Assembly: GCA_017560945.1 (NCBI GenBank)
Contig: JAFZDY010000002.1
Location: forward strand, 1 to 64,000
Reading direction: 5' to 3'
Length of the DNA stretch: 64,000 nucleotides
DNA from: Bacteroidaceae bacterium
Lineage (GTDB): Bacteria > Bacteroidota > Bacteroidia > Bacteroidales > Bacteroidaceae
The notes beneath the pieces were generated by a model. It was given only the letters and a program-made list of their open reading frames with translations, was not told the DNA's origin and ran no database searches. This document shows positions 33,687 through 44,025 of the stretch, one piece after another (position 1 is the stretch's first letter; the number at the start of each line of letters is the position of its first letter). A program made the translations under genes and the position numbers.

Positions 33687-35546
33687 ATGGCAAATAGTAA
33701 AGAAAAACTCTTTTCAGACTTTCCTGGCGTTTCTACCGAAGCGTGGATGGAACAGATTACGGCCGACCTTAAAGGGGCGGACTTTGAAAAGAAGTTGGTA
33801 TGGAAGACCAACGAAGGATTTAAAGTAAAACCCTTCTACCGCAAGGAGGATTTGGAAAACTTGAAGACTACCGAGGCATTGCCTGGTGAGTTCCCCTATC
33901 TGCGTGGTACTAAGAAGGATGACAATGCTTGGTTCGTACGCCAAGATATCAAGGTGGAGTGCGCCAAGGAGGCTAACGCTAAGGCATTGGACATCTTGAA
34001 CAAGGGTGTCGATTCTCTTGGATTCAACCTCAAGAAGAAGGACCTTAGTGTCGAATTCATCGAAACATTGTTGGAAGGCATCTGTGCCGATTGTGTAGAG
34101 TTGAACTTCAGTACTTGTCAAGGTGCAACAGTGACCTTAGCTGGTTTGTTGGTTGACTATTTCACAAAGAAGGGATACGACCTCGCAACATTGCGTGGTT
34201 CACTCAACTACGACCCTATGGGCAAGATGATGGCCAAGGGTAAAGATATGACCGGTTATGTGGCTACTGCCAAGGAATTGATAGAGGTGTTGAAGGCACT
34301 TCCCAAATATCGTTGCATCAGTGTTAATGCCATCGAACTGAACAATGCAGGCTCATACATCAGCCAAGAGCTGGGATATGCATTGGCATGGGGTAACGAA
34401 TATTTGAACGCTTTGGTGGAGGCAGGCCTTTCAGTTGATGAAGTGGCAAAAAATATCAAGTTCAACTTCGGTATTAGTTCAAACTACTTCCTCGAAATTG
34501 CTAAATTCCGCGCTGCCCGTATGTTGTGGGCTAACATTGTGAAGGAATATGCACCCAAGTGTGATTGCGCTTGCAAGATGAAAGTTCATGCCGAGACTTC
34601 CACTTTCAATCTCACATTGTTTGACGCTCATGTGAATATGTTGCGTACTCAGACAGAGGCCATGAGTGCAGCCCTCGCAGGTGTAGACTCTATCACAGTA
34701 TCGCCCTTCGATAAGGCTTATCAAACTGCTGACGATTTCTCTGAACGTATCGCTCGCAATCAACAACTTTTGTTGAAGGAAGAGTGTCACTTCGATAAAG
34801 TGGTTGACCCTGCTGCAGGTTCATACTACATTGAAAACCTCACTACCAGCATTGCCCAGCAGGCATGGAACCTCTTCTTGCAAGTGGAGGAAGAAGGTGG
34901 TATGTTGGAGGCTATCAAGGCAGGTAAGGTACAAGAGGCCGTAAATGCTTCGAACAAGGCTCGTCACGATGCAGTTTCTAAGCGTCGCGAAATCCTCCTT
35001 GGTACTAACCAATACCCCAACTTTACTGAACTTTCAGAAGGTAAGTCTCCTGTAACTTGCCAGTGCTGCTGCGGTGGTCAAGAGGAGTGCGAAAAGCCCT
35101 ATGCAACACTTGATAAATCACGTGCTGCTAGTGAATTCGAAGCTCTTCGTCTGGAGACTGAGGCATCTGCTAAGCGTCCGAAGGCATTTATGCTCACAAT
35201 CGGTAACTTGGCTATGCGTCAAGCTCGTGCTCAATTCTCATGTAACTTCCTTGCTTGTGCTGGATACGAGGTGATTGACAACCTTGGATTCCCCACCGTA
35301 GAAGAGGGTGTAGAGGCTGCTATGAAAGCTGGTGCCGACATCGTGGTACTCTGCTCAAGCGATGATGAGTATGCTGAATACGCCGTTCCTGCTTACCAAG
35401 CCGTAGCTGGACGTGCAATGTTCATCGTAGCTGGTGCTCCCACTTGTATGGAAGAACTCAAGGCCGCAGGTATCGAGAACTTCATCCACGTGCGTTGCAA
35501 CGTATTGGAAACTTTGAAAGAGTATAATGCTAAACTGCTGAAGTAA
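33687..35546 (+). CDS. mutA: Methylmalonyl-CoA mutase small (beta) subunit
   Basis: 619 residues from [12 protein letters not shown]; a TTG 42 bases upstream could extend it but ATG is preferred. It forms the heterodimer with MutB that interconverts succinyl-CoA and (R)-methylmalonyl-CoA in propionate formation. The barrel part includes [22 protein letters not shown] and [14 protein letters not shown]. In the C-terminal flavodoxin-like domain the cobalamin-binding D-x-H-x-x-G is replaced by [11 protein letters not shown], with no histidine. This is normal for the non-catalytic subunit. A cysteine-rich patch ([11 protein letters not shown]) lies in the linker. mutB follows after 2 bases. Confidence 0.95.
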   Translation: MANSKEKLFSDFPGVSTEAWMEQITADLKGADFEKKLVWKTNEGFKVKPFYRKEDLENLKTTEALPGEFPYLRGTKKDDNAWFVRQDIKVECAKEANAKALDILNKGVDSLGFNLKKKDLSVEFIETLLEGICADCVELNFSTCQGATVTLAGLLVDYFTKKGYDLATLRGSLNYDPMGKMMAKGKDMTGYVATAKELIEVLKALPKYRCISVNAIELNNAGSYISQELGYALAWGNEYLNALVEAGLSVDEVAKNIKFNFGISSNYFLEIAKFRAARMLWANIVKEYAPKCDCACKMKVHAETSTFNLTLFDAHVNMLRTQTEAMSAALAGVDSITVSPFDKAYQTADDFSERIARNQQLLLKEECHFDKVVDPAAGSYYIENLTTSIAQQAWNLFLQVEEEGGMLEAIKAGKVQEAVNASNKARHDAVSKRREILLGTNQYPNFTELSEGKSPVTCQCCCGGQEECEKPYATLDKSRAASEFEALRLETEASAKRPKAFMLTIGNLAMRQARAQFSCNFLACAGYEVIDNLGFPTVEEGVEAAMKAGADIVVLCSSDDEYAEYAVPAYQAVAGRAMFIVAGAPTCMEELKAAGIENFIHVRCNVLETLKEYNAKLLK

Positions 35547-35548
35547 TC

Positions 35549-37693
35549 ATGAGAAAAGATTTTAAAAATATAGATATATACGCAGGCTTCAAAGCTCAGA
35601 ATGGAGCAGAATGGCAAAAAGAAAACCAGATTGAAGCCAATTGGAAGACACCGGAGCAAATTGATGTAAAACCGGTATATACTAAGGAAGACCTTGAAGG
35701 TATGGAGCACCTCGACTATGTAGCAGGTATTCCTCCCTATCTCCGTGGTCCCTATTCTATGATGTACACTTTCCGTCCTTGGACAATCCGTCAGTATGCA
35801 GGATTCTCTACTGCAGAGGAAAGTAATGCATTCTATCGTCGTAACTTGGCAAGTGGTCAGAAAGGACTTTCTGTAGCCTTCGACCTTCCTACTCACCGCG
35901 GTTATGATCCTGATCACGAACGTGTAGTAGGTGACGTAGGTAAGGCTGGTGTATCTATCTGTTCATTGGAGAATATGAAGGTTTTGTTCGATGGTATCCC
36001 CTTGAACAAAATGTCTGTGTCTATGACAATGAACGGTGCTGTGCTTCCCGTTCTTGCATTCTACATCAATGCAGGATTGGAGCAGGGTGCTAAACTCGAA
36101 GAGATGGCAGGTACTATTCAGAACGACATCTTGAAGGAGTTCATGGTACGTAATACCTATATCTATCCGCCCGCATTCTCTATGAAGATTATCTCAGATA
36201 TCTTCGAATATACATCTCAGAAGATGCCTAAGTTCAATAGCATTTCTATCTCAGGTTATCATATGCAAGAGGCTGGTGCTACCGCTGACATCGAGTTGGC
36301 TTACACCCTTGCCGATGGTCTTGAGTACCTCCGTGCTGGTGTGGCTGCAGGTATCGATATCGATGCATTCGCTCCTCGTTTGTCATTCTTCTGGGCGATT
36401 GGTATGAATCACTTTATGGAAATTGCCAAGATGCGTGCTGCACGTATGTTGTGGGCAAAGATTGTGAAGCAGTTCAATCCTAAGAATCCTAAGTCATTGG
36501 CTCTTCGTACTCACTCACAGACATCAGGTTGGTCACTCACTGAGCAGGATCCTTTCAATAACGTAGGACGTACTTGTATCGAAGCCATGGCTGCTGCACT
36601 TGGTCACACTCAGTCACTCCACACCAATGCGTTGGACGAAGCCATTGCTTTGCCTACAGACTTCTCTGCACGTATTGCTCGTAATACTCAGATTTACATT
36701 CAAGAAGAAACTAATGTTTGTAAGAATGTGGATCCATGGGGAGGTTCTTACTACGTAGAGGCGCTCACCAATGAGTTGGCTCATCGTGCGTGGGAACATA
36801 TCCAGGAGATTGAAAGCCTTGGTGGTATGGCTAAGGCTATTGAGACTGGTATTCCTAAGATGCGTATTGAGGAGGCTGCTGCTCGTACTCAGGCTCGTAT
36901 CGATGGTGGTACACAAACTATTGTGGGAACCAACAAGTATCGCCTTGAGAAGGAAGATCCTATCGATATCCTTGAGGTTGACAATACTGCCGTACGTCTT
37001 GAGCAAATCGAGAACTTGAAGCGCTTGAAGGAAGGTCGTAACGAGGCTGAAGTACAACAAGCACTCGAAGCCATCACACGTTGCGTAGAGACTGGCGAAG
37101 GCAACCTTTTGGAACTTGCCGTAGAGGCAGCACGTGTACGTGCAACTCTCGGTGAAATCTCCGATGCTTGCGAAAAGATTGTAGGACGTTACAAAGCAAT
37201 AATTAGAACTATTTCAGGAGTGTATTCAGCAGAAAACAAAAAGGATGCAGACTTCGTACGTGCGTGCGAACTCACCGAAGAATTTGCGAAGAAGGAAGGA
37301 CGTCGTCCGCGTATCATGATTGCAAAGATGGGTCAGGACGGACACGACCGTGGTGCTAAGGTTGTCGCAACAGGTTATGCCGATTGTGGCTTCGATGTGG
37401 ATATGGGACCCCTATTCCAAACTCCTGCTGAGGCTGCTCGCGATGCCGTAGAGAACGACGTTCACATCGTAGGTGTATCATCGTTGGCTGCTGGTCATAA
37501 GACTCTTGTTCCTCAGATTATCGATGAGTTGAAGAAACTTGGCCGCGAGGATATCATGGTAATTGCTGGTGGTGTAATTCCTGCACAGGATTATGACTTC
37601 CTCTATCAAGCCGGTGTAGCTGCCATCTTTGGTCCTGGCACATCAGTTTCCAAGGCTGCTTGTCAGATATTGGAAATGTTGATGGAAGAGTAA
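35549..37693 (+). CDS. mutB: Methylmalonyl-CoA mutase large (alpha) subunit
   Basis: 714 residues, the catalytic subunit. The TIM-barrel substrate domain includes [45 protein letters not shown] and [19 protein letters not shown]. The B12 domain carries DGHDRG (His near 599, the lower axial cobalt ligand), then GVSSLAAGH and the IAGGVIP segment. Co-transcribed with mutA with no gap, and ended by the hairpin at 37710. With the neighbouring dicarboxylate and AspT-like transporters it marks the succinate-propionate fermentation branch. Confidence 0.97.
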   Translation: MRKDFKNIDIYAGFKAQNGAEWQKENQIEANWKTPEQIDVKPVYTKEDLEGMEHLDYVAGIPPYLRGPYSMMYTFRPWTIRQYAGFSTAEESNAFYRRNLASGQKGLSVAFDLPTHRGYDPDHERVVGDVGKAGVSICSLENMKVLFDGIPLNKMSVSMTMNGAVLPVLAFYINAGLEQGAKLEEMAGTIQNDILKEFMVRNTYIYPPAFSMKIISDIFEYTSQKMPKFNSISISGYHMQEAGATADIELAYTLADGLEYLRAGVAAGIDIDAFAPRLSFFWAIGMNHFMEIAKMRAARMLWAKIVKQFNPKNPKSLALRTHSQTSGWSLTEQDPFNNVGRTCIEAMAAALGHTQSLHTNALDEAIALPTDFSARIARNTQIYIQEETNVCKNVDPWGGSYYVEALTNELAHRAWEHIQEIESLGGMAKAIETGIPKMRIEEAAARTQARIDGGTQTIVGTNKYRLEKEDPIDILEVDNTAVRLEQIENLKRLKEGRNEAEVQQALEAITRCVETGEGNLLELAVEAARVRATLGEISDACEKIVGRYKAIIRTISGVYSAENKKDADFVRACELTEEFAKKEGRRPRIMIAKMGQDGHDRGAKVVATGYADCGFDVDMGPLFQTPAEAARDAVENDVHIVGVSSLAAGHKTLVPQIIDELKKLGREDIMVIAGGVIPAQDYDFLYQAGVAAIFGPGTSVSKAACQILEMLMEE

Positions 37694-37709
37694 TGTGAAT
37701 CTATATTAG

Positions 37710-37757
37710 CACGGATTACATGGATAGTTTATAGCTTCTATGTAATCCGTGTTTTTA
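37710..37757 (+). terminator. Terminator of mutA-mutB
   Basis: CACGGATTACAT / ATGTAATCCGTG (37710-37721 and 37740-37751), 18-base loop, then TTTTT. Confidence 0.85.
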
Positions 37758-37771
37758 ATTAAGAATCGATA

Positions 37772-38170
37772 ATGAGTAAGAAGCAACTATTATATAAGGA
37801 AGAGAATGAGGCCTTTCTGCGAACAAAGGAGCAAGAAGGAATGCAGCCCTTGGCCGCTGGTGTGCTATATGAAGTGATGCAAAGAGGGGACGGAGCATTT
37901 CCTACATTAGGTAGTATTGTATCTGTATATTATAAAGGTATGCTTATCAATGGAAAGGTGTTCGACGATAATACTGCACAAGGTTATCCTGATGCCTTTC
38001 GTCTAAACGATTTGATTGATGGATGGAAGATTGCCCTTACTCGCATGCAAGTGGGTGATAAATGGCGCATATATGTGCCTTCGTCTCTTGGTTATGGAGC
38101 TATCTCAACTCCAAGCATCCCCAAGCACTCTACCTTGATATTTGAAATCGAGTTAGTGGGTATTGCTTGA
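37772..38170 (+). CDS. FKBP-type peptidyl-prolyl isomerase
   Basis: 132 residues, no signal peptide, so cytosolic. One FKBP domain: VSVYYKGMLINGKVFDDN, then GWKIALTRMQVGDKWRIYVPSSLGYG and STLIFEIELVGI. The W, Y and F residues of the ligand pocket are present. FKBPs speed proline cis-trans isomerisation during folding. It sits just after the mutB terminator, so it is probably transcribed separately. Confidence 0.9.
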   Translation: MSKKQLLYKEENEAFLRTKEQEGMQPLAAGVLYEVMQRGDGAFPTLGSIVSVYYKGMLINGKVFDDNTAQGYPDAFRLNDLIDGWKIALTRMQVGDKWRIYVPSSLGYGAISTPSIPKHSTLIFEIELVGIA

Positions 38171-38246
38171 TACTTCTTTTTCTTTATTTTGAATGCAGAG
38201 ACGTGGATTTTTCTATGTCTCTTTTTTTGTTGATTACTATATACAT

Positions 38247-38289
38247 AACACACGGAAATACACAAATATAATTGTGTTATCCGTGTGTT
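38247..38289. terminator. Hairpin between convergent FKBP and trxB
   Basis: AACACACGGA / TCCGTGTGTT with an inner near-pairing AATACACAA / TTGTGTTA. A-T-rich surroundings; probably terminates trxB on the minus strand and perhaps FKBP. Confidence 0.6.
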
Positions 38290-38334
38290 AATGTTTTAAC
38301 AAATAAACGAAAGGATTTTCCTTTTGTTTTAGTG

Positions 38335-39276
38335 TTAGAGATTATGCTCTGATAAATAGCGTTCGGCTTCGATAGCAGCCTTACATCCACTTGCCGCAGC
38401 AGTGATGGCTTGGCGGTAATGAGGGTCTGCCACGTCACCTGCAGCAAATACACCAGGTACTTTTGTACGTGGAGTTGCACCTTCGGTAATGATGTATCCT
38501 ACCTCATCTGTATCAATCCACTCTTTGAAAATGTCTGAGTTGGGCTTGTGGCCAATGGCAAGGAAGAATCCGTCTATAGCAATGTCGTAGCGTTCTTCGT
38601 CGGCTTCACCCATGCGCTTCACTACGTGTGCTCCCTCTACACCATTTTCTCCGAAAAGACCTACTGTGTTGTGCTCGAAGAGAACTTCAATCTTCGGGTT
38701 GCTCAATACGCGCTCTTGCATGATTTGGCTTGCACGGAGATAAGGTTTACGTACGATGAGGTATACTTTGCTTGCCAATCCTGCCAAGTAGATAGCCTCT
38801 TCACAAGCAGTATCACCACCACCTACTACTGCTACTACTTTCTTACGATAGAAGAATCCATCGCAAGTAGCACAAGCACTTACACCCATGCCTGCATATT
38901 TCTGTTCGTCTTCCAATCCTAAATATTTGGCAGTAGCACCAGTAGAGATAATGACTGTGTCAGCTTCTATTACTTTCTCGTCATCGATGGTAATTTTATA
39001 AGGTGCTTGGCTAAGGTCGGCTTTGGTAGCAATACCTGTACGGATGTCTACACCAAAGCGCTCGGCTTGCTTGCGCAAATCGTCCATTAGTTCTGTACCA
39101 CCGATACCTTCTGGGTAGCCAGGGAAATTCTCTACTTCAGTAGTGATGGTCAATTGACCTCCAGGTTGAATACCTTCGTACAACACCGGGTTGAGGTTTG
39201 CACGACCAGTGTAGATGGCCGCCGTGTATCCGGCAGGGCCTGAGCCTATGATAAGGCATCTTACTCTTTCTGTCAT
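38335..39276 (-). CDS. trxB: Thioredoxin-disulfide reductase
   Basis: 313 residues. FAD-binding GSGPAG near 11-16, redox-active CATC at 135-138, NADPH-binding VVGGGDTACEEA, and the C-terminal FAD segment VFAAGDVADPHYRQAITAAASG. It reduces thioredoxin with NADPH in the cytoplasm. The start MTERVRCLIIG fits the family. Upstream (39277-39464) lies a gap with palindromic repeats shared with other loci. Confidence 0.96.
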   Translation of the reverse strand: MTERVRCLIIGSGPAGYTAAIYTGRANLNPVLYEGIQPGGQLTITTEVENFPGYPEGIGGTELMDDLRKQAERFGVDIRTGIATKADLSQAPYKITIDDEKVIEADTVIISTGATAKYLGLEDEQKYAGMGVSACATCDGFFYRKKVVAVVGGGDTACEEAIYLAGLASKVYLIVRKPYLRASQIMQERVLSNPKIEVLFEHNTVGLFGENGVEGAHVVKRMGEADEERYDIAIDGFFLAIGHKPNSDIFKEWIDTDEVGYIITEGATPRTKVPGVFAAGDVADPHYRQAITAAASGCKAAIEAERYLSEHNL

Positions 39277-39292
39277 AATTACAAATAAAGGA

Positions 39293-39446
39293 GGACCCTC
39301 CCCCTTGCCCCTCCCAAGGGAGGGGAGTGGATAGCCCTTGGGTTTATAGGTTTATTATTTTTCTATGTTTGTTATTATAGTTATAGCTTTTATAGCATCT
39401 TATAGTTTTCAAGCCCCTCCCTTGGGAGGGTCTGTTGGGGGACTGT
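39293..39446. repeat. GC-rich palindromic elements between lolA-like and trxB
   Basis: GACCCTCCCCCTTGCCCCTC at 39294 continuing to GGGAGGGGAGTG at 39329 is almost identical to the inverted half-element at 25052-25086. A variant (GCCCCTCCCTTGGGAGGGTC) lies at 39413-39432, about 100 bp away. Between them is AT-rich sequence with no gene. Confidence 0.85.
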
Positions 39447-39464
39447 TGTGTCCCCTCTTATTAT

Positions 39465-40124
39465 TCATCTCAAATCAATCACTTCGGCATCAGGGTATTC
39501 TTTGGGATTGAAGGCAAAGTGCTCTTTCTTCCAATTCATTCCTTGCTTGTAGTTGCTGATGGTGATGATGTGGTAATCCCTTCCTTCACCCTGCAACTTG
39601 AAGTAGAGGGGTAGGAGGGTGGTACGGTCGATGTAGAGAGTGAGGTTTTGCCATTGCTTCTGGAGATCTTCAGTCTTTAGAGTCACTTCGTACACAGCCT
39701 TTCCATTGAAATTGCTCTTTCCTCCCAATTGACAAGTATATTCTTCTTCATATAATGAGAGGAAAGCCATGGGATTTATATTCTCTATTTCTTCACGAGT
39801 AGGGTTGCTCACATTCACCTCTTCGTTGATGGGTAGATATGTCCATTGTGTTTTGCCATCAAACCACGTGACCATTTTATCCGTTTTAAGGTGGTAACAT
39901 TCTTCCATCAGTTGGATGTGTCCCTTGACTTCTTCTTGCATATAAGGAGTTAAGGTAAAATCAGCTTCTACACCTCCTGATTGCTTGAAGGCTTGGCTCG
40001 CCTGATCCAAGATGCTTCTCGCCTCTACCTCCTTTTGTGCTATTGTTGGCAATGCGAAAAGGTGGAAGAGTATAACGAAAGTGAAAAAACTGGCGAGTTG
40101 ACTAAATTCTACTTTACAATTCAT
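39465..40124 (-). CDS. LolA-like outer-membrane lipoprotein carrier
   Basis: 219 residues. Signal peptide with FTFVILFHLFALPTIAQ, then a LolA fold: ARSILDQASQAFKQSGGVEADFTL, MVTWFDGKTQWTYLP, EEVNVSNPT and LPLYFKLQGEGRDYHIITI. LolA shuttles lipoproteins across the periplasm from LolCDE to the outer membrane. The start ATG lies inside a short heptamer array, 20 bp after ftsK, with which it is probably co-transcribed. Confidence 0.85.
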   Translation of the reverse strand: MNCKVEFSQLASFFTFVILFHLFALPTIAQKEVEARSILDQASQAFKQSGGVEADFTLTPYMQEEVKGHIQLMEECYHLKTDKMVTWFDGKTQWTYLPINEEVNVSNPTREEIENINPMAFLSLYEEEYTCQLGGKSNFNGKAVYEVTLKTEDLQKQWQNLTLYIDRTTLLPLYFKLQGEGRDYHIITISNYKQGMNWKKEHFAFNPKEYPDAEVIDLR

Positions 40125-40144
40125 AATTCAAAATTTATATTTAT
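40117..40144. repeat. Short heptamer array between ftsK and the lolA-like gene
   Basis: CAATTCA, TAATTCA, AAATTTA, TATTTAT in phase, spanning the lolA-like start codon (40122-40124, minus strand) and touching the ftsK stop. Confidence 0.55.
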
Positions 40145-42654
40145 TACAAGTTGCTCATCAGTACCTCCAACTCCATGCCTGTCTGCACAAGCACATCGCG
40201 CGGTTTACTACCTTGTGCAGGACCTACCACGCCTATACGCTCGAGTTGATCCATAATGCGTCCTGCTCGGTTATATCCAATGGAGAACTTGCGTTGAATG
40301 AGTGAGGTGCTACCTTGTTGGCTCGAGATGATGAGTTGGGCGGCCTCCTTCAACATGGGGTCGAGTTTGTTCATATCCACGTCTGCAGCTCCGCTTGATT
40401 CGCCTCCTTCAATGGGTACTTCAGGAAGTTCGAATGCTCCCAAATAACTTTGTTGTACGGCAATGTGGCTCACGATGTTTTCCACCTCAGGTGTGTCGAC
40501 GAAGGCACATTGTACACGCACGGGGTCTTGACCTTGCAGATAGAGCATATCTCCCTTTCCTACAAGTTGGTTGGCTCCTGGACGATCGAGGATGGTGCGC
40601 GAGTCTATCATGGATGAGGTACGGAAGGCCATACGTGCGGGGAAGTTGGCCTTGATGGTGCCTGTGATGATGTTTGTTGTCGGACGCTGAGTAGCAATGA
40701 TCATGTGGATACCAACGGCACGAGCCAATTGGGCAATACGTGCAATGGGAAGTTCCACCTCGCGACCTGCGGTCATGATAAGGTCACCAAACTCATCCAC
40801 AATAACGACGATGTAAGGCAGGAATTTGTGTCCCTTTTCAGGATTCAATCTGCGTTCGATAAACTTGGCATTGTATTCCTTAATGTTGCGTGCGCCAGCG
40901 CTCTTCAATAAGTCGTATCGAGTGTCCATTTCTATGCACAAGGAGTTCAATGTCTGCACCACTTTATCAGTTGCCGTGATGATGGCGTCGCCACTATCGG
41001 GCACCTTGGCAAGGAAGTGGTTTTCTATAGGAGCATAGATACTGAACTCTACCTTTTTAGGGTCTATGATGACAAACTTCAATTCGGCAGGATGCTTCTT
41101 GTAGAGTAGAGAGGTGACGATGGCGTTCAAACCTACTGACTTACCCATACCTGTCGCACCTGCTACGAGTAGGTGAGGAGCCTTGGCAAGGTCGAACATA
41201 TACACCTCGTTGCTGATGGTCTTTCCCACGGCCACGGGCAACTCCATGTCGCTTTCTTGATACTTTTTGCTTGCAAGTATGCTCTCCATAGGCACAATGC
41301 GGGGTTTGGCATTGGGAACTTCGATACCGATGGTGCCTTTACCTGGTATGGGAGCAATGATGCGGATGCCAAGAGCTGAAAGGCTTAGGGCTATGTCGTT
41401 CTCCAAGTTTCGTATTTTGGCAATGCGCACACCTGGTGCAGGGGTAATTTCATAAAGGGTGATGGTGGGGCCTACGGTGGCCTTGATGCTGGCTATTTCC
41501 ACACCAAAGTTGCGAAGTACCTCGATGATGCGAGACTTGTTGGTATACAACTCTTCTGAATCTACCGAAGGAGCATTGTTCTCGTACTTTTTCAGCAGAT
41601 CAAGGGTTGGATAGCGATAGTTCTCGAGGTCAAGTTTTGGGTTATAAGGCTCCAACTTAGGGCCGTCGTACTCTTCGTCTTCGGGGGCTTCCACCTCCAT
41701 ATCGATTTCCTCTTCTTCAGAGGCTTCATCTCCTTTGGACTCTGTCTTCTTCTCTCCCTCATTGGTGGTGAGGATTTCTTCCTCCTCTTCTATGGTGGCT
41801 TCTTCTTCGTTGGATGATTCATCTTTCTTCTCATTCTCAGGTGTAGTGGTCACGTCCAAGTCGATGATAGTAGCCTCGTCTTCTTCGCTCTCCTCCGAGA
41901 GGTCGTTGGGGGTAGTTTCGCCTTCTAAATTTTCTCCCTCGTTAGAAAAAATATTTTCTTCCGTAGGGGAAAAATTTCGGTTACGTTTTAACTTGTCAAA
42001 CGAAATGTTTGGGTGAAGTATCTTTCGGATGAAATTGATGGTTTCGCTACTCAGGTAGATGGCAAACAGAATGGCTGTAATCAATAGCAAAAGCCACACA
42101 CCTGGGCCGCCAATCTGAGATGTCAGCCAATTGCTCACATTGTATCCGTGCAAACCACCAGGGATGATGTGGCTATCGGCAAAGGATGTGCCGCAAAGGA
42201 ATCCCAATGCTATAGAGAACCATACGAGCATCAGCGAGCAACAGATGAACCATTTCGAGAGTTTTACTTCGTAAGCACGCATCAACTTCAATCCTGTTAC
42301 CCCTACGAAGATGACAATGAAGAACGACGATATACCGAAGCATCCGTTTATCAGGTAGTTGGCCAATCGGGCTCCCTGTCCACCTGAGGAATTCTTTATC
42401 TCATTGTTCACTCCCATGTTTTCTGTGGTGATGTTTTCTAATATGCTCTGGTCAGCTGCTCCTGTATTGAAGAACGAGATGAATGTGATGAGCATATAGA
42501 ATGCAAAAAATGTCAGCACAAGTCCGACAACGAATTGTCCGATTTCGTCCTTTACTGCGCTGAACATGTTTTTGAAAATATGGGGTTTGTTCTCCTCTTT
42601 GCCTGTCGTTTTAGTGGCCTTTGGAGAAACCTTTTCCTTCGTTTTTTTTGCCAT
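40144..42654 (-). CDS. ftsK: DNA translocase FtsK/SpoIIIE
   Basis: 836 residues from MAKKTKEKVS; an upstream in-frame ATG at 42684 overlaps the -7 element. It pumps chromosome dimers and termini across the septum. About four membrane helices lie in the first 200 residues (FVVGLVLTFFAFYMLITFISFF and others). An acidic linker (residues 250-350, rich in E/D/T) precedes the motor: beta domain, Walker A VAGATGMGKSVGLN, Walker B YIVVIVDEFGDLI, then IATQRPTTNIITG. A C-terminal gamma winged helix ends the protein (IQRKFSIGYNRAGRIMDQLE). The linker contains a CAGGTAGGG-like motif read in frame (41945-41980). Confidence 0.95.
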   Translation of the reverse strand: MAKKTKEKVSPKATKTTGKEENKPHIFKNMFSAVKDEIGQFVVGLVLTFFAFYMLITFISFFNTGAADQSILENITTENMGVNNEIKNSSGGQGARLANYLINGCFGISSFFIVIFVGVTGLKLMRAYEVKLSKWFICCSLMLVWFSIALGFLCGTSFADSHIIPGGLHGYNVSNWLTSQIGGPGVWLLLLITAILFAIYLSSETINFIRKILHPNISFDKLKRNRNFSPTEENIFSNEGENLEGETTPNDLSEESEEDEATIIDLDVTTTPENEKKDESSNEEEATIEEEEEILTTNEGEKKTESKGDEASEEEEIDMEVEAPEDEEYDGPKLEPYNPKLDLENYRYPTLDLLKKYENNAPSVDSEELYTNKSRIIEVLRNFGVEIASIKATVGPTITLYEITPAPGVRIAKIRNLENDIALSLSALGIRIIAPIPGKGTIGIEVPNAKPRIVPMESILASKKYQESDMELPVAVGKTISNEVYMFDLAKAPHLLVAGATGMGKSVGLNAIVTSLLYKKHPAELKFVIIDPKKVEFSIYAPIENHFLAKVPDSGDAIITATDKVVQTLNSLCIEMDTRYDLLKSAGARNIKEYNAKFIERRLNPEKGHKFLPYIVVIVDEFGDLIMTAGREVELPIARIAQLARAVGIHMIIATQRPTTNIITGTIKANFPARMAFRTSSMIDSRTILDRPGANQLVGKGDMLYLQGQDPVRVQCAFVDTPEVENIVSHIAVQQSYLGAFELPEVPIEGGESSGAADVDMNKLDPMLKEAAQLIISSQQGSTSLIQRKFSIGYNRAGRIMDQLERIGVVGPAQGSKPRDVLVQTGMELEVLMSNL

Positions 42655-42681
42655 GATTGTATGAGTTTGTTTATTCGGTTG

Positions 42682-42689
42682 CAAATTTA
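42682..42689 (-). promoter_or_regulatory. -7 element TAAATTTG of ftsK
   Basis: TAnnTTTG match on the minus strand, 27 bp before the ATG at 42654; no -33 TTG seen. Confidence 0.45.
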
Positions 42690-42733
42690 ATACGAATTTT
42701 GGGATTTCTCTCTTTTTTCATACCTTTTTTAAT

Positions 42734-42741
42734 TACCTTTG
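42734..42741 (+). promoter_or_regulatory. -7 element TACCTTTG of the DUF5063 operon
   Basis: TAnnTTTG match 18 bp before the ATG at 42760; it rules out the in-frame start at 42739. Confidence 0.6.
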
Positions 42742-42759
42742 CACCTCATTTTATCATTC

Positions 42760-43311
42760 ATGGAAAATAAAGAGCAAGTTATTTTCAGTCGCAATACGGT
42801 AGAATTTGTCACCGTGGCGGCCGAGTTTTGTGGTTATTTAGAGCGAGCAGAGTTGATTCGTCGAAAGGATTTTGTGGATACCATCCTCAAGATACTTCCC
42901 TTGCTATACATCAAAGCCTCTATGCTTCCCGAGTGTGAGATGGTGAGCGATGTGGAGCCTGAAAACTTTGTTACCGAGGAGGATTACGAGGTGTTGCGTT
43001 ATTCCCTCTCAGCCCTCATGGGTAATATGGATGACTACTTGGAGGTCTTCATGCAGGATATGGCTTATAGCGATACACCCATCACGCGCCGCATCTCCGA
43101 GGATTTGGCAGATATCTATCAGGATGTGAAGAATTTTGTCAGTGTCTTCCAACTTGGTTTTGACGAAACGATGAACGACTCCTTGGCCATCTGTCGAGAA
43201 AATTTTGCCCTCTATTGGGGACAGACGTTGGTAAATACCATGCGAGCCCTTCACTTTGTGAAGTACAATCCCTCACCCGATGACGAGGAGGAAAACGAGG
43301 AGGAGGAGTGA
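42760..43311 (+). CDS. DUF5063 domain protein
   Basis: 183 residues, helical, soluble, with a very acidic tail (DDEEENEEEE). Residues 1-165 (VEFVTVAAEFCGYLERAELIRRKDFVDTILKILPLLYIKA... DDYLEVF) match the plan of DUF5063 proteins, conserved in Bacteroidetes and always near the RNase D-like exonuclease that follows. Function unknown. First gene of a probable operon with the exonuclease and the rRNA methyltransferase. Confidence 0.75.
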   Translation: MENKEQVIFSRNTVEFVTVAAEFCGYLERAELIRRKDFVDTILKILPLLYIKASMLPECEMVSDVEPENFVTEEDYEVLRYSLSALMGNMDDYLEVFMQDMAYSDTPITRRISEDLADIYQDVKNFVSVFQLGFDETMNDSLAICRENFALYWGQTLVNTMRALHFVKYNPSPDDEEENEEEE

Positions 43312-43348
43312 TGCCTCCTTATGTCGCTTTACGACCTGCTAACAGATT

Positions 43349-43990
43349 ATGATTTATATAAAAGAAAAGATAGACAAAGCCGAAGTGTCTGAGATGGAGG
43401 TGGAGACATTTCCTGGGCGCATTATTGTGATACAGACAGAGTTGGAGGCTGAGAAAGCCGTCAATTTTCTGTTGACTCAACCCATGGTGGGAGTGGATAC
43501 TGAGACACGTCCCTCCTTCAAGCGTGGGACAATGAATAAGGTGGCTCTTCTTCAAGTTTCTACCTCCGACACATGTTTCCTCTTTCGCTTGAATATGATA
43601 GGAATGTGTGCGCCTGTCGAGCGTCTGCTCAGTCATCCTACATTGGTAAAGGTCGGCCTCTCGTTGAAAGACGATATCCGTATGCTTCATCAAGTGGGCG
43701 AGTTTGCAAGTAACAATTTTATAGACTTGCAAGATGTTGTGGGACAGGTAGGTATTCGTGATATGAGTCTTCAAAAGATATATGCAAACCTCTTTGGACG
43801 TAAGATATCCAAACGCCAACGTCTTACCAATTGGGAAGCAGATGTATTGAATGATGCGCAAAAGTCCTACGCAGCTATCGATGCGTGGGCTTGTCTGAAA
43901 ATTTTTGACCGCATTGAGGAGTTGAAGAAATCGGGCAACTACGAAGTCATCCCCGCACCCGTGGTGGAGGAAGATCGTGGTGATAACTGA
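43349..43990 (+). CDS. 3'-5' exonuclease, DEDDy (RNase D-like) family
   Basis: 213 residues, a single exonuclease domain without HRDC. Motif I is VGVDTETRP (D and E), motif II KVGLSLKDDIRML and motif III SYAAIDAWACLKIF (Y-x-x-x-D); these four acidic residues bind the two metals. It trims RNA or single-stranded DNA 3' ends. It starts 37 bases after the DUF5063 gene and ends 35 bp before the methyltransferase start. Confidence 0.88.
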   Translation: MIYIKEKIDKAEVSEMEVETFPGRIIVIQTELEAEKAVNFLLTQPMVGVDTETRPSFKRGTMNKVALLQVSTSDTCFLFRLNMIGMCAPVERLLSHPTLVKVGLSLKDDIRMLHQVGEFASNNFIDLQDVVGQVGIRDMSLQKIYANLFGRKISKRQRLTNWEADVLNDAQKSYAAIDAWACLKIFDRIEELKKSGNYEVIPAPVVEEDRGDN

Positions 43991-44025
43991 TAATGTATAA
44001 TTTGAATGGAGTAAAATATAAAAAT

